From positions 124,001-188,000 of the forward strand of contig CAJXOF010000005.1 in the NCBI GenBank assembly GCA_913057945.1: DNA of 64,000 bases, read 5' to 3'. The notes beneath the pieces are model-generated. The model was not told the DNA's origin and ran no database searches. It saw only the letters and a program-made list of their open reading frames with translations. This document shows, piece after piece, positions 56,855 through 64,000 of this stretch. Origin of the DNA: an uncultured Hyphomonadaceae bacterium. Lineage in GTDB: Bacteria; Pseudomonadota; Alphaproteobacteria; Caulobacterales; Hyphomonadaceae. The translations under genes and the position numbers were made by a program. Each line of letters opens with the position of its first letter. Positions within the stretch are counted from its first letter, which is position 1.

Positions 56855-57886
56855 ATGCAGTCAGACAGTCTCACCACAGCCCTGCAGGCGATTGCGCGCC
56901 GACAGCCTCTTGATGCCGCGACCCTTGAGGGCGCGTTCGACAAGCTCCTGTCCGGCGAAGCGGCCCCCGAAGAGATCGGCGCGTTCCTGATGGGCCTGAC
57001 CGTGCGCGGCGAAACCGCAGATGAACTCGCGGCCGGGGCCCGCATCATGCGCCAGCACGCCCGCAAGGTGCATGTCGAAGGCCCGGTCCTCGATACGTGC
57101 GGTACGGGCGGCCTGCCGTGGAAGAGCCTGAACACCTCCACCGCCAGCGCCATCGTCATCGCGGCAGCGGGCGGACGGGTTGCCAAGCATGGCAATCGCT
57201 CGGTGCCGCCCAAGACCGGCTCGGCCGACGTGCTCGAAGCGCTCGGCGTCAATCTCGACATGGATGAAGAGACCTTCCTTGAGTGCCTGAACGGGTGCGG
57301 CGTCGCCTTCATGTTCGCGCGCAGCCATCACAGCGCCATGCGCCATGTCGCGCCGGTCCGCGCCAAATTGGGCATCCGCACCATTTTCAATCTGCTCGGC
57401 CCGCTCAGCAATCCGGCGGGCGCCGAATACCAGGTGCTGGGCGTGTTCGCGCCGGAATGGGTGCGCCCGATGGCCGAAACCCTGTCGCGCCTCGGCACCA
57501 AGCGTGCCTGGGTCGTACATGGCCTGGACGGCATCGACGAGCTTTCCATCGCTGGCACGACCAAGGTCTGCGAAGTGGCGGGCGACGATCTCCACGAATT
57601 CGAACTGACCCCCGCCGATGCGGGGCTGGAGACGAGCCCGCTCTCAACGCTGGAAGGCTCCGGCGTGGACGACAATGCCCTCGCCATCACAGACTTGCTG
57701 GACGGCCAGGAAGGCCCGTTTCGTGATGTGGTTCTACTGAATGCGGCGGCCGGCCTGCATGTCTATGGCAAGGCCGACACGCTCAAACAGGGCGCCGCCA
57801 TGGCCGCCGAGGCCATCGACAGCGGCAAGGCTGCCCAGACCCTGCGAGCGCTAGCCAACCTCTCCAACGGACAGGAACCGGAATGA
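56855..57886 (+). CDS. trpD: Anthranilate phosphoribosyltransferase
   Basis: This 343-residue enzyme joins anthranilate to PRPP. It has GTGG at residues 83-86, TSTASAIVIAAAGG, KHGNRS at 111-116, GSAD near 122-125, and an Asp-Glu metal motif in GLDGIDELSIAG. Two usually conserved spots differ: GTGGDG reads GTGGLP and the NRSxSS segment reads NRSVPP. It is separated from trpG by two opposite-strand genes and should have its own promoter in the 203-bp gap upstream. The stop overlaps the trpC ATG by 4 bp. Confidence 0.95.
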   Translation: MQSDSLTTALQAIARRQPLDAATLEGAFDKLLSGEAAPEEIGAFLMGLTVRGETADELAAGARIMRQHARKVHVEGPVLDTCGTGGLPWKSLNTSTASAIVIAAAGGRVAKHGNRSVPPKTGSADVLEALGVNLDMDEETFLECLNGCGVAFMFARSHHSAMRHVAPVRAKLGIRTIFNLLGPLSNPAGAEYQVLGVFAPEWVRPMAETLSRLGTKRAWVVHGLDGIDELSIAGTTKVCEVAGDDLHEFELTPADAGLETSPLSTLEGSGVDDNALAITDLLDGQEGPFRDVVLLNAAAGLHVYGKADTLKQGAAMAAEAIDSGKAAQTLRALANLSNGQEPE

Positions 57887-58686
57887 GCACTGCCCTTGAT
57901 CGGATCATCGCCTACAAGGTCGATGAAGTCGCCGCCGCCAGACGCGAGACCCCGCTGGCAGCGCTGGAATCACGCCTGCCGGAGGCCAGCCCGCCGCGCG
58001 GCTTTGCCCAATCCATGTCCATGATCGCCGGCCTCGATGAGAACGCGCTGATCTGCGAGCTGAAGCGCAAGAGCCCGTCGGCCGGGGATATCCTGCCCGG
58101 CGCGGACCCTGTCCAGATCGCCCGCGAATACGAATCCGGCGGCGCCGCCTGCCTCTCTGTCCTGACGGATGGACCGAGCTTTGGCGGCAACCTGGAGGAT
58201 TTCGCCCAGATCCGCTCCGCTGTGGGCCTGCCCATGCTGCGCAAGGATTTCATGATCGACCCCTATCAGGTGATCGAATCCCGCGTACACGGCGCCGACT
58301 GCGTGCTGGTCATCATGGCCTGCCTCAGCGACGCCCAGGCCAGCGAGCTGACGGACACAGCGCTTGGGCTTGGCATGGATGTCCTGCTCGAAACCCACAA
58401 TGAGGAAGAGCTGGAGCGCGCCTTGCGCCTGCCCTCGCCGCTCATCGGCATCAACAATCGCGATCTGAAGCGCATGGTGACTGATCTGGCCACCACCGAA
58501 CGCCTCGCGCCACTTGTGCCGGACGACAAGGTCCTGATTTCCGAAAGTGGCGTCTCATCCCCGGAAAACATTGAAAGATTGCGCAAAACAGGCGCGAGAC
58601 GCTTCCTGATCGGCGAAAGTCTTATGAAAATGGGCATAAACCGCCACAAAAGCGTTACACAAATGAGGGTAGCCGGCACGAATTGA
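57883..58686 (+). CDS. trpC: Indole-3-glycerol phosphate synthase
   Basis: This 267-residue TIM barrel closes the indole ring in tryptophan synthesis. It has ICELKRKSPSAGDI (catalytic Lys), CLSVLTDGPSFGG, LRKDFMIDPYQV and IGINNRDLKRM. The ATG overlaps the trpD stop by 4 bp. It is followed 61 bp later by lexA with an SOS box between them. It is not fused to TrpF as in E. coli, and trpF, trpB and trpA are not in this window. Confidence 0.97.
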   Translation: MSTALDRIIAYKVDEVAAARRETPLAALESRLPEASPPRGFAQSMSMIAGLDENALICELKRKSPSAGDILPGADPVQIAREYESGGAACLSVLTDGPSFGGNLEDFAQIRSAVGLPMLRKDFMIDPYQVIESRVHGADCVLVIMACLSDAQASELTDTALGLGMDVLLETHNEEELERALRLPSPLIGINNRDLKRMVTDLATTERLAPLVPDDKVLISESGVSSPENIERLRKTGARRFLIGESLMKMGINRHKSVTQMRVAGTN

Positions 58687-58696
58687 CCCGAAGCAT

Positions 58697-58711
58697 GAAC
58701 ACATGTAGAAC
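58697..58711 (-). promoter_or_regulatory. SOS box (LexA operator) upstream of lexA
   Basis: On the plus strand GAAC-N7-GAAC reads as GTTC-N7-GTTC on the minus strand, the alphaproteobacterial LexA site. A third GAAC follows after six bases (58718-58721). It lies 37 bp before the lexA start, so LexA very likely represses its own gene. Confidence 0.85.
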
Positions 58712-58747
58712 ATAAGTGAACAGAGATTCGCCTGAAGGGAGTCACCC

Positions 58748-59428
58748 GTGCTGACGAGTAAACAAAAGGAATTGCTGCTCTTTATCAATGAGCGCATTCA
58801 GGAAACCGGCGTTTCGCCATCCTTTGACGAGATGAAGGATGCGCTGAATCTGGCGTCCAAATCCGGCATCCACCGTCTTATCACAGCGCTTGAAGAGCGC
58901 GGGTTCATCCGGCGCCTTGCGCACCGGGCCCGCGCTCTTGAAGTGCTGAAACTGCCGGAATCGGTCACGCCGGGCGCGCCGCGCGGCCGCAAGGAGTTCA
59001 AGCCGGCCCTCGTCTCCAGCGGCAAGCCTGCCTCCGCGCCGACCTCGCATACGGTGCCCCTGATCGGCCGTATCGCTGCCGGCCTGCCGATCTCCGCGAT
59101 CCAGCAGGACAATGGCCACGTCAACGCGCCCGACGGCCTGGCCGATGGCGACGAGCATTTCGCCCTCGAAGTCCAGGGCGATTCCATGATCGATGCGGGC
59201 ATCCTCGAAGGCGACATCGTCGTCTGCCGCCGCACCGACACGGCCAATACGGGTGACATTGTCGTCGCCCTGATTGATGGGGAAGAGGCCACGCTGAAAC
59301 GCCTGCGTCGCAAAGGCGCCTCGGTCGCGCTCGAAGCGGCCAACCCGGCTTTCGAGACCCGCATCTTCGGGCCAGACCGCGTTCAGGTGCAGGGGCGCCT
59401 CGTCGCGCTTATCCGCCGCTACGACTGA
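58748..59428 (+). CDS. lexA: SOS response repressor LexA
   Basis: This 226-residue repressor has an N-terminal winged helix (residues about 1-65; [21 protein letters not shown] as recognition region, abbreviated [19 protein letters not shown]), the self-cleavage site A111-G112 in IAAGLP, and the catalytic dyad Ser 146 (QGDSM) and Lys 184 (ATLKRL). RecA filaments on damaged DNA trigger self-cleavage and open the SOS genes. The start is a GTG with GGGAG upstream. A strong terminator follows it. Its last bases overlap the convergent comEC end by 10 bp. Confidence 0.97.
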   Translation: MLTSKQKELLLFINERIQETGVSPSFDEMKDALNLASKSGIHRLITALEERGFIRRLAHRARALEVLKLPESVTPGAPRGRKEFKPALVSSGKPASAPTSHTVPLIGRIAAGLPISAIQQDNGHVNAPDGLADGDEHFALEVQGDSMIDAGILEGDIVVCRRTDTANTGDIVVALIDGEEATLKRLRRKGASVALEAANPAFETRIFGPDRVQVQGRLVALIRRYD

Positions 59429-61545
59429 TCGGTTTTCACACCGCAAGGTTTCCAGGGCCGCGCCTCACAGGGCGCGGCCTTTTTTGATGTCGCGCCCTCC
59501 GTGTTGAGCGTGACCCCGCCCTGCCGGAGCACGTCTAACCAGTAGACCGGCTGGGCGCAGCTGGCAGTCCGCCTGTCCGGGCGGGGGTCCCCAAGCGGGA
59601 TCAACTCATACGCCACATCGGACGCCAGATAGCAGGCCCCAGGCTCCAGATCAGGGTGGCGCAACGCAATCCGCCCGATCTCGCTGTCCAGAACACACGG
59701 CCAGTCAGAACACAGCCCCGACGGGTCCAGCGTGCTGAACCGCATGGGCGACAGGCCGTCCCCATCGACATAGCTGATCTTGTGCACCACACCGCCTGCC
59801 AGCCGCAGGAACAGATCGCCCGAGGCCGACCAGTGCAGCGCCATCGCCGGCGCAGCGATCCAGAGCCAGATGGCAGGCCCGCTGAGCGCCAGAGCCATCG
59901 CCCAGCGCCAAAGCCCCCGCGCAATCACGGCCAGCGCCAACGCGGCGCTGAACAGAACCAGCGAGCCACCCGGCATCTGCTTGCCCGGCGACAGCGCGCT
60001 CGGCGCCTGTTCGGTACAGGTCTCCGCGATCCAGAGAATGGCTTCCAGCGAATAGCCGAAGACGCGCAGGCCGAGATCCCCATACCCAAACGGCGTCAGG
60101 ATCAGGGCTGCGGCCGCCGCCGGTGCGGTGACAAAGGTGATGACCGGCATGGCGGCGAGATTGGCCAGCAGGCCCAGCCCTGCCAGCCGGTCAAAATGAT
60201 AGAGCGCATAGGGCGCCGTCGCCGTGCCTGCGACCAGGGACGTCACGGCCAGCGACGCCCAGCTATAGCTGACCCCGCCCATCACCCGGTCCGAGGCTGA
60301 CCGGCGCGCGGTCCAGGCTTCATAGGTCGCGATCAGCGCGCCGGAGGCCGCGAACGACATCTGGAAGCCGGGTGTCATGACGCTCTCCGGCTGCAGCAGG
60401 ATCACGAGGATCATCGCAATCGCAAAGGAGCGCAGGCTGAGCGCCGCACGGTCAAACAGGACCGCGCCGAAGACCACGGCCAGCATGATGAAGGCCCGCT
60501 GGGTCGAGACGCCCGCCCCGGAAATCACGAGATAGGCAAGGCTCGCCCCCAGCGCGATGACCGCCGCCGGCTTCTGCACCGGCACCCGTAGGGCCAGCGG
60601 CTCGATACAGGCCAGCAATCGCCGCATCAGGTAGAAGACCAGCCCGCCAACAATCGCCATATGGAGTCCGGAAATCGCCAGCAAATGTGCGAGGCCGGAA
60701 TTACGCAGCGCAACCTGGTCCTCGACGCGCATATAGCTGCGGTCGCCCGAGACCAGCGCCGCCGCGAAGCCACCCGCGCGCTGGCCCGCCGCGACATTCA
60801 CATGCGCCGCCAGTCTCCGCCGGAAGGCGGCCACTTTCATCCGGACATCGGCAATCACACCGTCTGGCGCGCCAAGCGCGCCGCCCCGGCAGCGCCCCTG
60901 CACATAGCCGACGCCGCCCAACTGGTCGAACCAGGCCTGCCGACGGAAATCATATTCGCCCGCCATGCTTGGCGAAGGCGGCGGCCTCAGCACGGCCCAG
61001 CAGCGCACGAACCGGCCGGACGAGACCTCAAGCCGCGAGCGATGCGTCAGCCGCACAAGCTTCGGCGTGGCATCGGGCGTGAGCCCGGCAATGGCATGGA
61101 CTTCAATGCGCAAACGCGGCCCTTTGGAGCCCGTCTCGACTTCCGACAGCCAGCCTTCGACCATGACGGGGCCGGTCTCATTGGCGATCACGGGCGCCGC
61201 CACGAGCCGGGCCCGCACGGACGCCGCACACATGCCAAGCGCAACCCCGAACGCAAGCCATGCCGCAAGCTGCAAGGCGGAGGGCAGGCGCATCCGGCGG
61301 CCCAGCGCGATCCCGCCGACGCAGGCAAATGGCGCCAACAGGACGAGCCAGAATGGGGGCTCAGAAGGCGCCACGAAATAGGCTGCGGCCCCGCCCGCCA
61401 TGGCAAAGGCCAGCAGCAAGGGCTGGGCATCCACGGCCGCAATCGACCAGATTTGGCGGGGCTGCACTGCATCATGCGAGGCCCGCCCCTTGCCATTGGC
61501 TGGGGAGTTGTGTTTCTGCGGCGCAAGAGCCTCACCCGCGACCAT
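59419..61545 (-). CDS. comEC: ComEC/Rec2-family DNA-uptake channel protein
   Basis: This 708-residue polytopic membrane protein has an N-terminal OB-like DUF4131 region ([16 protein letters not shown]) and the competence domain signature [19 protein letters not shown], followed by many helices. It carries single-stranded DNA through the inner membrane during transformation. The C-terminal part (residues about 600-708) does not show a metallo-beta-lactamase HxHxDH motif. The start at 61545 is 21 bp from the divergent gltX start; an earlier start within gltX is ruled out by family length. Confidence 0.9.
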   Translation of the reverse strand: MVAGEALAPQKHNSPANGKGRASHDAVQPRQIWSIAAVDAQPLLLAFAMAGGAAAYFVAPSEPPFWLVLLAPFACVGGIALGRRMRLPSALQLAAWLAFGVALGMCAASVRARLVAAPVIANETGPVMVEGWLSEVETGSKGPRLRIEVHAIAGLTPDATPKLVRLTHRSRLEVSSGRFVRCWAVLRPPPSPSMAGEYDFRRQAWFDQLGGVGYVQGRCRGGALGAPDGVIADVRMKVAAFRRRLAAHVNVAAGQRAGGFAAALVSGDRSYMRVEDQVALRNSGLAHLLAISGLHMAIVGGLVFYLMRRLLACIEPLALRVPVQKPAAVIALGASLAYLVISGAGVSTQRAFIMLAVVFGAVLFDRAALSLRSFAIAMILVILLQPESVMTPGFQMSFAASGALIATYEAWTARRSASDRVMGGVSYSWASLAVTSLVAGTATAPYALYHFDRLAGLGLLANLAAMPVITFVTAPAAAAALILTPFGYGDLGLRVFGYSLEAILWIAETCTEQAPSALSPGKQMPGGSLVLFSAALALAVIARGLWRWAMALALSGPAIWLWIAAPAMALHWSASGDLFLRLAGGVVHKISYVDGDGLSPMRFSTLDPSGLCSDWPCVLDSEIGRIALRHPDLEPGACYLASDVAYELIPLGDPRPDRRTASCAQPVYWLDVLRQGGVTLNTEGATSKKAAPCEARPWKPCGVKTDQS
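59456..59485 (+). terminator. Rho-independent terminator of lexA
   Basis: GGCCGCGCC and GGCGCGGCC form a 9-bp GC stem around a 6-base loop, followed by six T bases. It lies 27 bp after the lexA stop and inside the last codons of the convergent comEC gene. Confidence 0.88.
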
Positions 61546-61566
61546 CAACCGGAGCCTGCCTGTCCT

Positions 61567-63036
61567 ATGAGCGTCACCACGCGATTTGCCCCCTCTCCCA
61601 CCGGCATGCTGCACATTGGAGGGGCAAGGACGGCACTTTTCAACTACCTCTTCGCGAAACGGCACAACGGGAAGTTTCTTCTGCGGATCGAGGATACCGA
61701 CCGCGCCCGCTCTACCGATGAGGCCACCGCCGCCATTCTGGAAGGCATGGAGTGGCTCGGCCTGACGCCGGATGCCCCGCCGGTCATGCAGTTTGACCAG
61801 GCCGCCCGCCACACCGAAATCGCCCTCGACATGATCGCCCGTGGCACCGCTTTCCGCTGCTATGCCACGCCGGAAGAACTGCAGGCGCGCCGCGACCTTG
61901 GCGAGGAAAAGCGTCAGGCTGCCAAGGCCGAAGGCATTTCCGAGGATGAGAAAACCGCCCTGCTGGCCGAAGCCAATGAGCTGCTCGCCCCCTATCGTTC
62001 GCCCTGGCGCGATGGCGCGGCGGCGCCTTCAGAGGATGCCCCCTATACGGTCCGCCTGCGCGCGCCGGATGGCGGCGACCGGGTGCTGGAGGATGGCGTA
62101 CAGGGCCGCGTGACCATTCAGGCCAGCGAACTGGACGACATGATCCTGCTGCGCGCCGACGGCACGCCGACCTATATGCTGGCCGTCGTGGTCGATGACC
62201 ATGATATGGGCGTGACGCATGTGATCCGCGGCGATGACCATCTCCGCAATGCCTTCCGCCAGATCCCGATCTATGAGGCGATGGGCTGGGACATTCCGAA
62301 ATTTGCCCATGTTTCCCTGATCCATGGTCCGGACGGGGCGAAACTGTCCAAGCGCCACGGCGCGCTCTCGACGCTGGCCTATCGCGACATGGGCTATCTG
62401 CCGGAAGCCATGAAAGCCTATCTCCTCCGCCTTGGCTGGAGCCATGGCGACCAGGAAATCTTCACCGAAGACGAAGCCATTGCCCTGTTCGACATCGGCG
62501 GCATCAACAAGGCCCCGGCCCGGCTGGACCTCGAGAAACTGGGCCAGATCAATGCCCATTTCATCCGTCTGGCGGACGACGAGCGCCTGTTCAGCCTGCT
62601 CAAGCCCTTGCTGGAAGCCGAGGCCCCTCTGACCGAGGCGGAGACCGCGCGCATTCGCGCCGCACTGCCCGGAATGAAGGATCGCGGCACGACGCTTCCG
62701 GAGCTTGCGGCGGCTTTTGCCTTCCTCAGGGATATCCGGCCGATCCAGATGAACAAGAAAGCACGCAAATCCCTGTCCGAAGAAGGACTTGACCGGCTCG
62801 TCGGTCTGCGCGACGAACTGCAGCAATTGCGCCAATGGACCGCAGAAACTATATCGCACGTTATAAGTTCCTATTGCGCTGACCGAGACCTCTCCATGGG
62901 ACAGGTAGGTCAACCGCTCCGAGCTGCGCTGACGGGCGGCTTGCCTGCGCCAGATATTGCTCCGGTCCTCGAATGGCTGGGCAAAGACGAAACGCTGGGA
63001 CGAATTGAAGATCAAACTGCGCTGGACCGGGATTGA
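61567..63036 (+). CDS. gltX: Glutamyl-tRNA synthetase
   Basis: This 489-residue class I synthetase charges tRNA-Glu. It has the HIGH-type motif [12 protein letters not shown] near residue 10 and the KLSKR motif in GAKLSKRHG near residue 260, with [19 protein letters not shown] before it. The start at 61567 was set by the N-terminus [13 protein letters not shown]; the open frame continues far upstream, but only as antisense of comEC. GGAG lies 12 bases upstream. Confidence 0.97.
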   Translation: MSVTTRFAPSPTGMLHIGGARTALFNYLFAKRHNGKFLLRIEDTDRARSTDEATAAILEGMEWLGLTPDAPPVMQFDQAARHTEIALDMIARGTAFRCYATPEELQARRDLGEEKRQAAKAEGISEDEKTALLAEANELLAPYRSPWRDGAAAPSEDAPYTVRLRAPDGGDRVLEDGVQGRVTIQASELDDMILLRADGTPTYMLAVVVDDHDMGVTHVIRGDDHLRNAFRQIPIYEAMGWDIPKFAHVSLIHGPDGAKLSKRHGALSTLAYRDMGYLPEAMKAYLLRLGWSHGDQEIFTEDEAIALFDIGGINKAPARLDLEKLGQINAHFIRLADDERLFSLLKPLLEAEAPLTEAETARIRAALPGMKDRGTTLPELAAAFAFLRDIRPIQMNKKARKSLSEEGLDRLVGLRDELQQLRQWTAETISHVISSYCADRDLSMGQVGQPLRAALTGGLPAPDIAPVLEWLGKDETLGRIEDQTALDRD

Positions 63037-63082
63037 CCCCAGGCCGCGCTGGACGAAACAAGACTTGGAAGGGCTAGAGCTG

Positions 63083-64000
63083 ATGGAAAATAAGACCAAA
63101 AACGCTGGTACAGCGAAGATTGAAATTGACGGCAAATCGTATGACATGCCCGTCCTGTCCGGTACGCATGGGCCGAACGTCATGGATGTGCGCAAATTCT
63201 ACGCGCAATCCGGCCAGTTCACCTTTGATCCGGGGTTCACCTCCACGGCGAGCTGTGAAAGCCAGATCACGTTCATTGACGGGGAAGAAGGCGTCCTGCT
63301 GCACCGCGGCTATCCGATTGGCCAGCTGGCTGCGCAAGCAACCTTCCCGGAAGTCTGCCACCTGATCCTGAACGGCGAACTGCCGTCCAAGGCAGAACTC
63401 GACAGCTTCAATGACGAGATCAAGCAGCACACCCTGCTCCACACCCAGATGGACCGCTTCTTCGAAGGCTTCCGCCGTGACAGCCATCCGATGGCCATGC
63501 TGACCGGCACGGTCGGCGCAATGGCGTCCTTCTATCCCGGCGCCATGGACAGCGAAGATCCCGAAGAACGCCGCCTCGCCTCGATCCGCCTGATCGCCAA
63601 GATGCCGACGCTTTGTGCCCGCATCCTGAAGTACAATATGGGCCAGAAATTCGTCGATCCACGTAACGAGCTGTCCTATGCCGAGAACTTCCTCAGCATG
63701 TGCTTCTCGGTCTCTGCCGAAGACTACAAGGTCGATCCGAAGATTGCGAAAGCAATGGACCGCTTCTTCATCCTGCACGCCGATCACGAGCAGAATGCCT
63801 CGACCTCGACCGTACGTCTTGCCGGCTCGTCGGGCGCGCACCCATTCGCGGCCGTGGCCGCCGGGGTTGCCTGTCTCTGGGGCCCGAGCCATGGCGGCGC
63901 CAATGAGGCCTGCCTCAACATGCTGCACGAAATCGGCAGCGTGGACCGCATCCCGGAATATATCGAGAAGGCGAAAGACAAGTCTGACCCGTTCCGCCTG
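63083..64000 (+). CDS. gltA: Citrate synthase (type II), 3' end cut by window
   Basis: The first 306 codons of a citrate synthase run off the right edge. The N-terminal domain has [21 protein letters not shown], abbreviated to [19 protein letters not shown], and [12 protein letters not shown]. The active-site His residues are in [13 protein letters not shown] and WGPSHGGAN; the catalytic Asp lies beyond the window. It makes citrate from acetyl-CoA and oxaloacetate, taking up acetyl-CoA that the catabolic island would release. A GGAAGGG site lies before the ATG. Confidence 0.97.
   Translation, partial: MENKTKNAGTAKIEIDGKSYDMPVLSGTHGPNVMDVRKFYAQSGQFTFDPGFTSTASCESQITFIDGEEGVLLHRGYPIGQLAAQATFPEVCHLILNGELPSKAELDSFNDEIKQHTLLHTQMDRFFEGFRRDSHPMAMLTGTVGAMASFYPGAMDSEDPEERRLASIRLIAKMPTLCARILKYNMGQKFVDPRNELSYAENFLSMCFSVSAEDYKVDPKIAKAMDRFFILHADHEQNASTSTVRLAGSSGAHPFAAVAAGVACLWGPSHGGANEACLNMLHEIGSVDRIPEYIEKAKDKSDPFRL

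Noticed and set aside
60661..61566. About 300 codons upstream of gltX in the same frame
   Set aside because: The stretch is antisense of comEC; GltX family length and N-terminus fit the start at 61567.

Overview
The window looks like chromosomal DNA of an alphaproteobacterium, most likely near Hyphomonadaceae/Caulobacterales. This is inferred from the high-GC coding style, the gene orders pyrG-secG-tpiA and trpD-trpC-lexA-comEC-gltX-gltA, a lexA promoter with an alphaproteobacterial SOS box (GTTC-N7-GTTC on the minus strand), and TonB receptor plus MFS uptake genes. No tRNA, rRNA, CRISPR array, transposase or prophage gene was recognised.

Region 1 (1-29387) is an accessory acyl-CoA catabolic island. 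It holds a two-domain CaiB/BaiF CoA-transferase (cut by the window edge), a DUF35 OB-fold protein, a MaoC hydratase, a LysR regulator, two crotonases, two large/small acyl-CoA dehydrogenase pairs, five SDR-type enzymes (including an epimerase-like one), a 3-hydroxyisobutyrate dehydrogenase-like enzyme, a zinc alcohol dehydrogenase, an acyl-CoA ligase, an amidohydrolase, a sulfotransferase-like protein, two MFS transporters, a TonB-dependent receptor and a small EthD-like protein. Together they could take up a bulky organic acid, activate it as a CoA thioester and degrade it by modified beta-oxidation (steroid, terpenoid or aromatic side-chain style). No thiolase is visible, and several enzymes have altered active sites. 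The substrate cannot be read from the sequence.

Region 2 (29396-42000) is mostly housekeeping: guaA, an Asp/Asn beta-hydroxylase, an RsmB-like rRNA methyltransferase, a GNAT enzyme, guaB, a GFA protein, a dodecin, rlmE, Ppx/GppA, hspQ and hldE. It is interrupted by an AT-rich orphan membrane gene (34226-34708) and by a broken indoleamine 2,3-dioxygenase gene (36431-36852).

Region 3 (42060-48036) is a tight operon of photolyase, FAD amine-oxidase-like protein, DUF1365 protein and Cfa methyltransferase, joined by start/stop overlaps. It is preceded by a sequence resembling the RpoE-ChrR (singlet-oxygen) promoter and followed by a hypothetical gene and REP-like palindromes.

Region 4 (48037-64000) is core metabolism: pyrG, secG and tpiA on the minus strand, then ppiD-like, trpE, trpG, trpD, trpC and lexA on the plus strand. 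The trp genes are split by two minus-strand genes, a flavin-type stress protein and a lipoprotein with a methyltransferase fold. comEC (minus), gltX and the start of gltA (plus, cut by the window edge) complete the window.
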